Assembly (NCBI GenBank): GCA_964437815.1
Contig: CAYTIE010000011.1
Span: 1 to 41,325 of the forward strand
Reading direction: 5' to 3'
From: Marisimplicoccus sp964437815
GTDB lineage: Bacteria > Bacteroidota > Bacteroidia > Flavobacteriales > Flavobacteriaceae
DNA: 41,325 nucleotides
In this document: one piece after another, positions 26,106-34,236 of the stretch
Numbering within the stretch: the first letter of the stretch is position 1
Layout of the letters: each line of letters opens with the position of its first letter
Made by a program: the position numbers and the translations under genes
The notes under the pieces: model-generated
What the model was told of the DNA's origin: nothing
The model's database searches: none
The model's input: only the letters and a program-made list of their open reading frames with translations

Positions 26106-28944
26106 TTAGAAGTTGAAAGTAAGTTTACCTATTACTCTTCTACGAATTTCTGGCATATTAGGGAATGCTGAATAAGGATCATCAGTAAGGTTCTGTGCTG
26201 AGATATCAAATCTCATATTAGAACTAAACCTGTACCCCATATTCAAATCAATAAGGTTTTTTGTCTCAACCATTCCTGTGAAAAATCCTTGTTCAGTATA
26301 GAATTTATCATCATGTTGGAATGATAATGCCATGTTAAATCCAGTTGGTGGAGTATAATCCATTCCTAATCTCCATTTAAATTTTGGAGCATTAAGACTA
26401 GAATAATATGGAAGGTCATCATCATCATCTTCTCCTGGAGTCCACTCATTTTGACTTAACCAAGAAGCATTAGCCCAAAGTCTTACATCGCTATTCACGA
26501 AGTAGTCCATAGACACATCTGCTCCCCAGTGTGATCTAGTAGCATCACCATAAGTTCTATATCCAGCAGGAATGTGAGTAACACCATCTCCTTGAGGAAC
26601 TGCAGATGATTCAACTGTACCAAGTGCAGCAAATAGAGGCCCTAATTGACCAACAAATCCTTGACCACCANNNNNNNNNNNNNNNNNNNNNNNNNNNNNN
26701 NNNNNNNNNNNNNNNNNNNNNNNNNNNNNNNNNNNNNNNNNNNNNNNNNNNNNNNNNNNNNNNNNNNNNNGCAGCAGCAAGATCATTTGGAATATCAGAT
26801 CCTACTAATGCAAATGTCTGTCCAATCGCTTGGAAATATGTAAACCCTTGATTTTCATAAGTATAGATATCAGCACTTAATTTTAACCTGTCTCCGATTA
26901 CACCTGTCCAGCCAAATTCAAAATTCGAAACACTACCAAATCTTGCACCATATGTGTCATCACTAGATGGCATAGCCTCTCCATTAAATAGGTTATAAGG
27001 ATTTAAACTTCCTGTACCTCCTGATGGACCTGCATAGTTAGCAAAGAAAGGAGTAAGCAGTGGCTGAAGCGCAGGCACTGCACCATATAATCCTTGCAAT
27101 GATGCCCCAGCAACAGCTCCATATGGAATTGCAAGAGGCAATCCACTACCAGCTGAAGTAGCAGGAATACTAATTCCTAATCCTGCTAATTCAATCATTT
27201 GACTTGCAGGGTCTCCAAATTGATGATTCGAATTTTGTCCCACTAACCAAACATCAAGAATACCAGGAGCAAGAGCTGCTACTGGAAAATCTATATATTG
27301 GTTAAGCGCTGTATTAGTAGTTAGAGTTTTCTTATATCCTACTCTAAAAGTACTCTTAGGAGAAGCCTTGTAAACTAGAGTAGCACTTGGAGCAAATTCC
27401 CCTGTGCTAATAAAGTTAACAGAATCATATCTTCCTGACACAACTAGATCCATTTTCTCAGACAGATCTAAAGTACCTTGTCCATAGAATCCATTTACAA
27501 TATAATCATCATCATCATCATTTCTTCCGTATAAAGTATATTCTGAGTCAGATTGAGTATTGTTATAATCCCATCCTACTGTCCATTCTGAATCAAATAG
27601 CCATGGCATATCAAAGTTATATTGAAGTTGTAGTTGAATTGCTTGTCTTTTAGCAACTTGTCTAAGACCAGTAGCATATAAAAATGTCGGCTCAGTATCT
27701 TTACCACCATTATTAGAATCAAGAAATGCTTGAGCGTAGAAATCTCCAACTCTAGCTTGAGCTTGAGCCCAAAGCGTTGTCCCTTGTGTATAACCTACAC
27801 CTTGAGAATTAAAGAAAGCACCACGTCCATTGTTTAATCCACCTGCTAGTTTGTATGATGTATCATCACTCGGTCTCCATTCCAGGTGAGCATCAAAAGT
27901 CATGTTGGAATAGTCATTAATCAACATATTCCCATCACCATCTTTATCTAAGTCCCCAGTATTTAACAATACTCTACTAGAAAGAGATCCTACAGGATCT
28001 ACCATTTTATTAGCAACTGCTGGTTGACGAACTTGTGTTGCAAAAGGCATACCTGTTTTCGCAGTTATTGCAGCTTCATTATCATAGACAAAGTCATCAC
28101 CAGTAGATACCTTAGCATTAATTTTCCATCCAAATGTTTTATCAGCATTCGCTCTAGCAATTCTAAGTTCAGTTCCTAGAGCTGCCATTTCTCCAGCCCA
28201 AACAGACATTGAGTTTCCTTCATAATCAATTGGGCTTTTTGTTCTAAAATGAACAACCCCAGAAGTCACCCCAGGTCCATAAAGAACTCCGGCAGGCCCT
28301 CTTACAACCTCAACAGTAGCTAAATCAAGATTTGATAATCCCGCTTGATAGCTTTGAAAAAGTCCAGCTGAAGGTGTAACCATATATCTGTTATCCTTAA
28401 CAAGGAATGTAGAAGTTCCAAAAACACCAGATCCTGCACGCATTTCTACGTTTAATGTATTTGCAGTTTGTTGTTGAATCTGAACTCCAGGTGTATTAGC
28501 TAACAATCTTACAGGGTCAGTAACATTAGGTGAATTTTCAATTGTTCTGGCTGAAATAACACTAATAGAAGCGGGTGCTTCTAAAACTTTTTGTTCTTTT
28601 CTTCCAGCTGAAATTACAACCTCTTCAAGGTTTTGACCTGCAGAAAGTGATACACTAATATCTTGACCACTAGATGTTACAGATACTGTTTGGGCAGTGT
28701 ATCCAACATAGCTAATAACAAGATTGAAAGGAGGATCTTGACTGGTATTTAGTACAAAATTTCCGTCGAAATCTGTAACAGTACCAACACTTGTCCCCTC
28801 AATTACTACGTTTACTCCAGGAATTCCAGCCATATTATCACTATCTGATACAGATCCTGAAACTTGGCTTTGAGAATAAACGCTTCCTAACAGCATAACA
28901 GCCATGAAGGCTAGTAAATGCTTATTTAAAAATTTTATATTCAT
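26106..28944 (-). CDS. TonB-dependent receptor with carboxypeptidase-like domain, interrupted by a gap
   Basis: This is an outer-membrane receptor of at least about 910 residues. The signal peptide MNIKFLNKHLLAFMAVMLLG...SQ is followed by a carboxypeptidase-regulatory-like domain (VSGSVSDSDNMAGIPGVNVVIEGTS..., residues about 28-105). The plug starts after LEEVVISAGRKEQKVLEAPASISVIS and includes VEVVRGPAGVLYGPGVTSGVVHFRTKSP. The barrel is cut by 100 N at 26671-26770, and the C-terminal piece ends RRRVIGKLTFNF. The two pieces are in different frames across 100 bases, so the true gap must be a multiple of three if the gene is intact. A Gly/Pro/Ala-rich loop (residues about 590-640) is unusual beside the barrel strands. 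No SusD gene is adjacent and the ligand is unknown. A terminator follows. Confidence 0.9.
26671..26770. other. assembly gap (100 N) inside a TonB receptor gene
   Basis: Exactly 100 N. The reading frames on the two sides do not agree with a 100-base gap, so the real length differs from the filler. Confidence 0.97.
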
Positions 28945-28990
28945 AATTATTAGGTTTATAAGCTTATTTATTTTGTTTAATTAGTTGTTA

Positions 28991-29006
28991 ATGTCCTCTC
29001 GGACAT
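28991..29006. repeat. small hairpin in the leader of the third TonB receptor gene
   Basis: ATGTCC-TCTC-GGACAT is a perfect 6-bp stem with a 4-base loop, 46 bases upstream of the receptor ATG. It is the only GC-containing palindrome in an otherwise AT-rich leader. It could be an operator or an mRNA 5' structure; nothing further can be shown. Confidence 0.4.
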
Positions 29007-29104
29007 ATTGTAAATAAAGGAGTTAGATAAATTATACACTATCTCAATTAAGTACATTTTCTTTCTGATTTTAGCTATAAAGTTAACATAATTTATTGCA
29101 TGAC

Positions 29105-29138
29105 CAAAAAATGAAAATTTGCTGTTATTCTCAGCAAA
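29105..29138 (-). terminator. intrinsic terminator of the acyl-CoA synthetase gene
   Basis: A 7-bp stem (TTTGCTG / CAGCAAA, 29118-29124 and 29132-29138) with a 7-base loop starts 5 bases after the synthetase stop. On the minus strand it is followed by a T-rich stretch (TTTTCATTTTTT). It ends the synthetase transcript before the receptor gene. Confidence 0.7.
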
Positions 29139-29143
29139 ATAAG

Positions 29144-30823
29144 TTATTCAAAAATTACCTGTTCACTAGAGTTATGCCAGTTTAAATAACCTTTTGAATA
29201 TTTATCTTCAATAGCCCCTCTTTTTAATTTTTGTGTTGGTCCTACAATCCCATTTTGTTGTGTCCATTCATCCTTAACAATAATTAATGTGGAGATCTTT
29301 TTATAGTTCACAAGATCACTATTGACTTCATTAAGCCTATCTGTTAACATTGTTGATATGACCTCTTTTGAAGTTGTTTTACCAATTTCAGATAACTGAA
29401 TTAAACATAATGGCTGAGCAATCCCAAGTCCTACAACACACACTTCTTCTATTTCATTAATATTTACAAAGTGTTGTTCCAGCGTAAGAGGTTCAATGTA
29501 TTCCCCTTTTGATGTTTTAAAGCTATCAGCAACCCTTCCGGTTATATGTAAATAATTATCCTCATCAAGGAATCCTTTATCTCCAGTATGAAGCCATCCT
29601 CCTCTTATAGTTGCATTAGTTAGTTCTTCATTTTTATAATAACCTTTCATAATAAAAGGTCCCTTCATTAAAATTTCACCAGTTTCTTCATCAATTTTAA
29701 GTTCCACTCCTTTTTGAGGCTGACCAACTGTATGTAATTTTTCAAAATCTCTACCATCAACAGAACTACAAATTGCACAATTTTCAGTCATTCCATATCC
29801 ATTTGTTATATATACACCAACTTTTCTAAACCATTCAATTAGCTCAACTGGCATAGGAGCAGAACCAGAGACAACTATTCTAGCATTGCTAAAACCAAGA
29901 CCCTTCTTTATAAGCTTTTTTAATAAACTTGACACTAAAGGAATCTTAAGCAGTGTGTCTAATTTTTTTTGTGGAAATTTAGCTAGAAGCCCTAACTGTA
30001 GTTTTGTCCAAACACGAGGAGCAGCTGCAAAAACATGTGGCTGAACCGCTTTTAAATTTTTTCCGAAAGTATCAAGTGATTCTACAAATGATATTGTCCC
30101 TCCATATCTAAACGAACACCACTCAATCACCACTCTTTCAAAAATATGATTTAGAGGTAAATAAGATATAAAGTCATTATTCCCATCATGTTTTATCCCT
30201 AAAGGATTATTAGGATCATCTAGGACAACCTTAATGCCATCAATTGCTTGATAAGTAAGCATAACTCCTTTTGCATTTCCAGTTGTTCCAGATGTGAAGA
30301 TTATAGTCCATAAATCGGATAGCTTTGGTTGATTAGGGTTCTGCATTGGTTCATGACTATTTATAAACTCAAACCATTCATGTCCTTTTGTGACATTGGA
30401 ACAACCATCATAATGAGGAAATTTAATCAAGGGCATTCCTTCTGGCAAGTCATCTTTAATTTGATCCCATGTTTCAATTTTACCTACAAAAAGCGCATCA
30501 ACATCCCCATAGTCCATAATGTATGCAAGTTCTTTTCCGTTTAATGAGGGGAAGAAAGGAACTGATACATATCCTGCCATCACAATTGCTAGATCTGATA
30601 TAATCCATTCTCTACAGTTTTTTGAATAAATCCCAATATGAGCACCTTCTCTTAGGTTCAGTGATTTAAGACCTGTTGCTAGCCTACGAGCCATATTTCC
30701 AACTTCACCCCATGTATATTCTTCCCAGTTATCACCAAATGGTTGTTTTAAATAAGGCTTATCTTTTAATTGTTTTTCCCACTCATAAAATTTAAATTCA
30801 AAAAGTTCATGATTCGTATTCAT
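29144..30823 (-). CDS. long-chain fatty-acid/acyl-CoA synthetase (AMP-forming)
   Basis: This enzyme activates a carboxylic acid to its CoA thioester through an acyl-adenylate. The 559-residue protein carries the ANL-superfamily motifs in order: P-loop IIFTSGTTGNAKGVMLTYQ near residue 173, FISYLPLNHIFER near 215, GYGMTENCAICS near 343, and GWLHTGDKGFLDEDNYLHITGR near 412. The general pattern resembles the FadD15-like long-chain group. It is divergent from the SDR / dehydrogenase / kinase operon 247 bases away, which suggests shared control and a common pathway. The acid it activates cannot be read from sequence; a hydroxylated acid is proposed in the findings. The start is the only Met before the conserved EWEKQLKD-type opening. 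Confidence 0.93.
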   Translation of the reverse strand: MNTNHELFEFKFYEWEKQLKDKPYLKQPFGDNWEEYTWGEVGNMARRLATGLKSLNLREGAHIGIYSKNCREWIISDLAIVMAGYVSVPFFPSLNGKELAYIMDYGDVDALFVGKIETWDQIKDDLPEGMPLIKFPHYDGCSNVTKGHEWFEFINSHEPMQNPNQPKLSDLWTIIFTSGTTGNAKGVMLTYQAIDGIKVVLDDPNNPLGIKHDGNNDFISYLPLNHIFERVVIEWCSFRYGGTISFVESLDTFGKNLKAVQPHVFAAAPRVWTKLQLGLLAKFPQKKLDTLLKIPLVSSLLKKLIKKGLGFSNARIVVSGSAPMPVELIEWFRKVGVYITNGYGMTENCAICSSVDGRDFEKLHTVGQPQKGVELKIDEETGEILMKGPFIMKGYYKNEELTNATIRGGWLHTGDKGFLDEDNYLHITGRVADSFKTSKGEYIEPLTLEQHFVNINEIEEVCVVGLGIAQPLCLIQLSEIGKTTSKEVISTMLTDRLNEVNSDLVNYKKISTLIIVKDEWTQQNGIVGPTQKLKRGAIEDKYSKGYLNWHNSSEQVIFE

Positions 30824-30865
30824 AATTAGTTGGTTTTTTGTTATATAGCTTTCATATTATCAACG

Positions 30866-30977
30866 TTAAGTTATTAAAAATAAAGAAAGTAGTCTATTTA
30901 ATCACAAAAAAATATATAAGGACAGCCCTTGCTTAAATATAAATAACTTAATAGGTATACAGTTATAAGTATTATAA
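30866..30977. promoter_or_regulatory. divergent control region with candidate operator palindromes
   Basis: The 247-base spacer between the acyl-CoA synthetase and SDR starts contains two dyads. One is a 10-bp perfect inverted repeat TTAAGTTATT / AATAACTTAA (30866-30875 and 30942-30951). The other is TTATAA-GTA-TTATAA (30963-30977). No full TAnnTTTG box is found on either strand. In AT-rich DNA such repeats can be chance; they are reported as candidates for a shared regulator site. The spacer contains no supportable ORF. Confidence 0.3.
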
Positions 30978-31070
30978 TTACAAATGATATGTTTCTAAAT
31001 AATTTTATAATCCTTGTTTTTATAAATCTTTTTCCCTAACATTACAAACATACAAAACAGGTTTAATGTA

Positions 31071-31847
31071 ATGAAAAACAGGTATAAAAAACTTTTTGAC
31101 CTAAAAAATAAAGTAGCTATCATCACAGGATCAAGTAGAGGAATTGGAGCATCAATTGCTGAAGCATTAGCAGAGTTTGGAGCAAGTGTTGTAGTTAGCA
31201 GCAGATCTCAAGAAGCGATTGATAAAGTTGCAAAAAGAATCACTGATAATGGCTTTGATGCAACAGCATGTGCATGTCACGTTGGTGATGAAATTCAACT
31301 TCAGAATTTGGTTGATTCCACAATAGATAAGTATGGAAGGGTTGATATATTAGTTAATAATGCAGGAATAAATCCAGTCTTTGATCGTCTTGAAAATGCT
31401 AATGAAAAGCTCTTTGATAAAATTATTGATATTAATGTTAAAGCAGCTTTTAAATTATCAAAAATGACATTTGAATTTATGAAAAAAAATAGTTCAGGCT
31501 CAATAATTAATATATCTTCTGTTGAAGGTCATAAACCAGATAAAGGACTTGGGATCTATTCAGTCAGTAAGGCTGCAATTAGTATGCTTACAAAATCGCA
31601 AGCCAAAGAATGGGGAAAATATGGTATAAGATCAAATGCAATATGTCCAGGGCTAATAAAGACTAAATTAAGCTCTGCTTTATGGAAAAATGAAGAAATG
31701 TTGGAAGTTTGGTTGAGAGATCTTCCAATTAGAAGAGCTGGAGAGCCAGATGAAATTTCAGGAATTGCGCTGTATTTAGCATCAAATGCTTCAAGTTACA
31801 CAACAGGAGAAACTTTTAATGTTGATGGCGGTTATATGATAAATTAA
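31071..31847 (+). CDS. SDR-family NAD(P)-dependent oxidoreductase
   Basis: This is a classical short-chain dehydrogenase of 258 residues. The cofactor loop TGSSRGIGASIAEALAE lies near residue 20, the NNAGINP motif near 97, the catalytic Ser in INISSVEGH near 146, and YSVSK (Tyr/Lys) near 164. The C-terminus (YTTGETFNVDGGYMIN) is standard. The absence of an acid after the second strand (VVVSSRSQEAID) leans to NADP, without proof. Family members oxidise many alcohols, so the substrate is open; the operon context suggests a hydroxyacyl-CoA, equivalent to LvaD of the levulinate pathway. It is first in the operon, 8 bases before the dehydrogenase. Confidence 0.92.
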   Translation: MKNRYKKLFDLKNKVAIITGSSRGIGASIAEALAEFGASVVVSSRSQEAIDKVAKRITDNGFDATACACHVGDEIQLQNLVDSTIDKYGRVDILVNNAGINPVFDRLENANEKLFDKIIDINVKAAFKLSKMTFEFMKKNSSGSIINISSVEGHKPDKGLGIYSVSKAAISMLTKSQAKEWGKYGIRSNAICPGLIKTKLSSALWKNEEMLEVWLRDLPIRRAGEPDEISGIALYLASNASSYTTGETFNVDGGYMIN

Positions 31848-31855
31848 AAAATCCA

Positions 31856-33040
31856 ATGAATTTTAAAGAAATCAAATCAAAAATAAAAAGCTTCATAGAA
31901 GAAGATCTTTTCTCTTTAGAACCTTGGATACTTAATTCCGAATGGGATGAAAAATTACCTAAGCTAAATGAGCTTAGGGAAAAAGTAAAATCTATTGGAT
32001 TATGGTTACCACAAATTCCTAAAGAGTATGGAGGACTTGGGTTAACCCTTGAACAACATGGTGAAGTAAGTGAGATTATTGGTGCAAATCCATATGGTTT
32101 TTATGTATTTAATTGTCAGGCTCCTGATGCTGGAAATATGGAAATACTAATTGAGTGTGCTACAGAAGAACAAAAAAAAGAATATTTACAACCTCTACTA
32201 GATGGTAAAATTAGAAGCTGTTTTGCTATGACCGAACCTAATTTTGCAGGCTCTAATCCTATTAACATGGGAACTATTGCTGTCAGAGAAAATGATCACT
32301 ATGTGATAAATGGTCATAAATGGTTTACTTCTGGTTTTGATGGAGCAGAATTTGCAATTGTAATGCTGGTAACTGATCCTAAAGGGACTGATCCACACAA
32401 AAAAGCAAGTCAAATAATTGTTCCTACTAAATCAGTGGGGGTTAAGTTCATAAGAAATATTTCTGTTATGGGCCATGCAGGTGGTGGATGGGAAAGTCAT
32501 GCCGAGATAAAATTTGATAATGTCAAGGTGCCTATATCAAATATTTTAGGGAAAGAGGGAGAAGGTTTTGCAATAGCTCAAAAGAGGCTTGGCCCTGGAA
32601 GAATTCATCATTGTATGAGGTGGATAGGAATGTGTGAAAGAGCTTTTGACTTAATGTGTAAAAGAGCTGTGTCTAGAGAAATTTCTAAAGGAGAAGTTCT
32701 TGGAGATAAACAAATAATTCAAGCATGGATTTCAGAATCAAGAGCTGAAATTAATGCTGCTAGACTATTAGTCCAGGACGCAGCAAAAAAAATTGATAAT
32801 CAGGGTACTTATAAAACTAGATCCGAAATTTCGATGATTAAATTCTATTGTGCAAATGTATTACAGAAAGTAGTTGACTATGCTATTCAAGTTCATGGTG
32901 CACTAGGTGTAACGGACGATACTATTCTTGCAGCATATTATAGACATGAAAGAGCAGCTCGAATCTACGACGGTGCTGACGAGGTGCATAAAAGTAGATT
33001 AGCAAGAAGAATATTAAAACACTATAGAGAAGATAATTAG
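31856..33040 (+). CDS. acyl-CoA dehydrogenase (ACAD10/11 or LvaC-like)
   Basis: This 394-residue FAD enzyme has the full acyl-CoA dehydrogenase fold: N-terminal helices (LREKVKSIGLWLPQIPKEYGGLGLTLEQHGEVSE), CFAMTEPNFAGSNP near residue 122 and INGHKWFTSGFDGAEFAIVM near 150 in the beta domain, and KEGEGFAIAQKRLGPGRIHHCMRWIGMCERAFDLM near 235. The C-terminal stretch reads VHGALGVTDDT and RIYDGADEVHKSRLARRIL. Where medium-chain enzymes have the catalytic Glu of YEGT, this protein has Asp372 (YDGADEVH), a form I associate with the ACAD10/ACAD11 clade. It is followed with zero spacing by the kinase gene. Electrons, if transferred, would go to ETF; in ACAD11-type chemistry the enzyme may instead eliminate phosphate from a 4-phosphoacyl-CoA. 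Confidence 0.92.
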   Translation: MNFKEIKSKIKSFIEEDLFSLEPWILNSEWDEKLPKLNELREKVKSIGLWLPQIPKEYGGLGLTLEQHGEVSEIIGANPYGFYVFNCQAPDAGNMEILIECATEEQKKEYLQPLLDGKIRSCFAMTEPNFAGSNPINMGTIAVRENDHYVINGHKWFTSGFDGAEFAIVMLVTDPKGTDPHKKASQIIVPTKSVGVKFIRNISVMGHAGGGWESHAEIKFDNVKVPISNILGKEGEGFAIAQKRLGPGRIHHCMRWIGMCERAFDLMCKRAVSREISKGEVLGDKQIIQAWISESRAEINAARLLVQDAAKKIDNQGTYKTRSEISMIKFYCANVLQKVVDYAIQVHGALGVTDDTILAAYYRHERAARIYDGADEVHKSRLARRILKHYREDN

Positions 33041-34120
33041 ATGTCAGACATATTAATAGATAAAGCAGTTAATGTAAGAGATGATGAAAAAATTAACGAA
33101 TCATCATTAAATACTTATTTATCAAAATTTATTGATTATGACACTAGTGATTTTCAAATATTACAGTTTCCTTCAGGCTTTTCAAATTTAACATACCTAA
33201 TAAGATCAGGTAATCAAGACTTTGTTTTAAGACGACCTCCACATGGAGCGAAAATAAAATCCGGACATGATATGAATAGGGAATTTAAAGTCCTTACATC
33301 CTTAAAAGATACTTATGATAAATCACCAAACCCCATTCATTATTGTGATAATGAAGATATTATCGGAGCTGAATTTTATATTATGGAAAGATTGGAAGGA
33401 TTAATACTAAGAGGGACTAATTATAAAAATATTATTAAGAATAATTCAGATTTTTCAGATTTATCTGAAGAATTTGTTCAAACTTTTGTTGACCTACACA
33501 AGATTGATCTAAATGAATCAGGGTTAACAGATTTTGGAAATCCAAAAGGGTATAATACAAGACAGGTTAAAGGTTGGAGCAAACGTTATTCAAACTCTAA
33601 GACAGAAGAAATAGATGAAATCAACTTTGTAATAAAGTGGTTAAATGATAATATCGTTCAATCACAATTTGTTTCACTAATTCATAATGATTTTAAATAT
33701 GACAATTTAGTGTTAGACCCCAAATCTCTTAAAGTTATTTCTGTTCTAGACTGGGAGATGTCAACTTTGGGAGATCCATTCATGGACCTTGGGACTTCAC
33801 TTGCATATTGGATTCAAAACAATGATCCTAATTTTGTAAAAGCAATCCATCTAAATATAACTTCTGAACAAGGAAATCCTTCAAGAGGGGAAATTCTACA
33901 ATTATATCAAAAACAATTTGGACATGAAATAGAAGACATAGTTTTTTACTTTACATATGGCCTTTTTAAAATTGCAGTGATAGTTCAACAGATATACTAT
34001 AGATATAAACAAGGGTTAACAAAAGATGTTAGATTTAAAGAGCTTGATAAAATAGTTAAAGCTTATGGTATAATGGCTAAACAATCAATACAAAAAAATA
34101 AAATTGAATCTCTATTTTAA
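33041..34120 (+). CDS. APH-family phosphotransferase (ACAD10/11 kinase-domain or LvaA-like)
   Basis: This is a 359-residue small-molecule kinase of the aminoglycoside-phosphotransferase fold. The nucleotide-binding N-lobe includes FPSGFSNLTYLIRSGNQDFVLRRPP (near 46-70) and the HDMNREFKVLTSL helix. The catalytic loop is HNDFKYDN with His215, Asp217 and Asn222, and the metal-binding Asp237 lies in VLDWEMSTLGDPFMDLG. These residues are intact, so it is probably active. The FVLRRPP / REFKVL pattern is like the kinase domains of human ACAD10/ACAD11 and bacterial LvaA rather than antibiotic-resistance enzymes. It starts at the base after the dehydrogenase stop, as a split version of the ACAD11 fusion. 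The likely substrate is a 4-hydroxyacyl-CoA (inference). Confidence 0.88.
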   Translation: MSDILIDKAVNVRDDEKINESSLNTYLSKFIDYDTSDFQILQFPSGFSNLTYLIRSGNQDFVLRRPPHGAKIKSGHDMNREFKVLTSLKDTYDKSPNPIHYCDNEDIIGAEFYIMERLEGLILRGTNYKNIIKNNSDFSDLSEEFVQTFVDLHKIDLNESGLTDFGNPKGYNTRQVKGWSKRYSNSKTEEIDEINFVIKWLNDNIVQSQFVSLIHNDFKYDNLVLDPKSLKVISVLDWEMSTLGDPFMDLGTSLAYWIQNNDPNFVKAIHLNITSEQGNPSRGEILQLYQKQFGHEIEDIVFYFTYGLFKIAVIVQQIYYRYKQGLTKDVRFKELDKIVKAYGIMAKQSIQKNKIESLF

Positions 34121-34204
34121 TCTGAAGGAACAGAATAAAACATACATCTTAATAAATTATCAAAAATCACTTGCTATTAACTTTTAATATTTAATCATAG
34201 GATA

Positions 34205-34212
34205 TATATTTG
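34205..34212 (+). promoter_or_regulatory. -7 box of the atpDC promoter
   Basis: TATATTTG followed by C (TAnnTTTGC) is a full match to the Bacteroidota -7 consensus, 24 bases upstream of the atpD ATG at 34237. The same word occurs upstream of the HU gene. A TTTG -33 element at the proper spacing is not clear; the region is only T-rich (CTTTTAA around 34181). Confidence 0.7.
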
Positions 34213-34236
34213 CACTTTAATTTTATAATCAAAAAA

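Noticed and set aside
26606..26851. Plus-strand open frames across the N run at 26671
   Set aside because: They exist only because N codons are not stops; the region is the barrel of a minus-strand TonB receptor.
33041..34120. Antibiotic resistance (aminoglycoside phosphotransferase)
   Set aside because: The APH fold is shared, but the sequence pattern and the operon with acyl-CoA enzymes point to metabolism.
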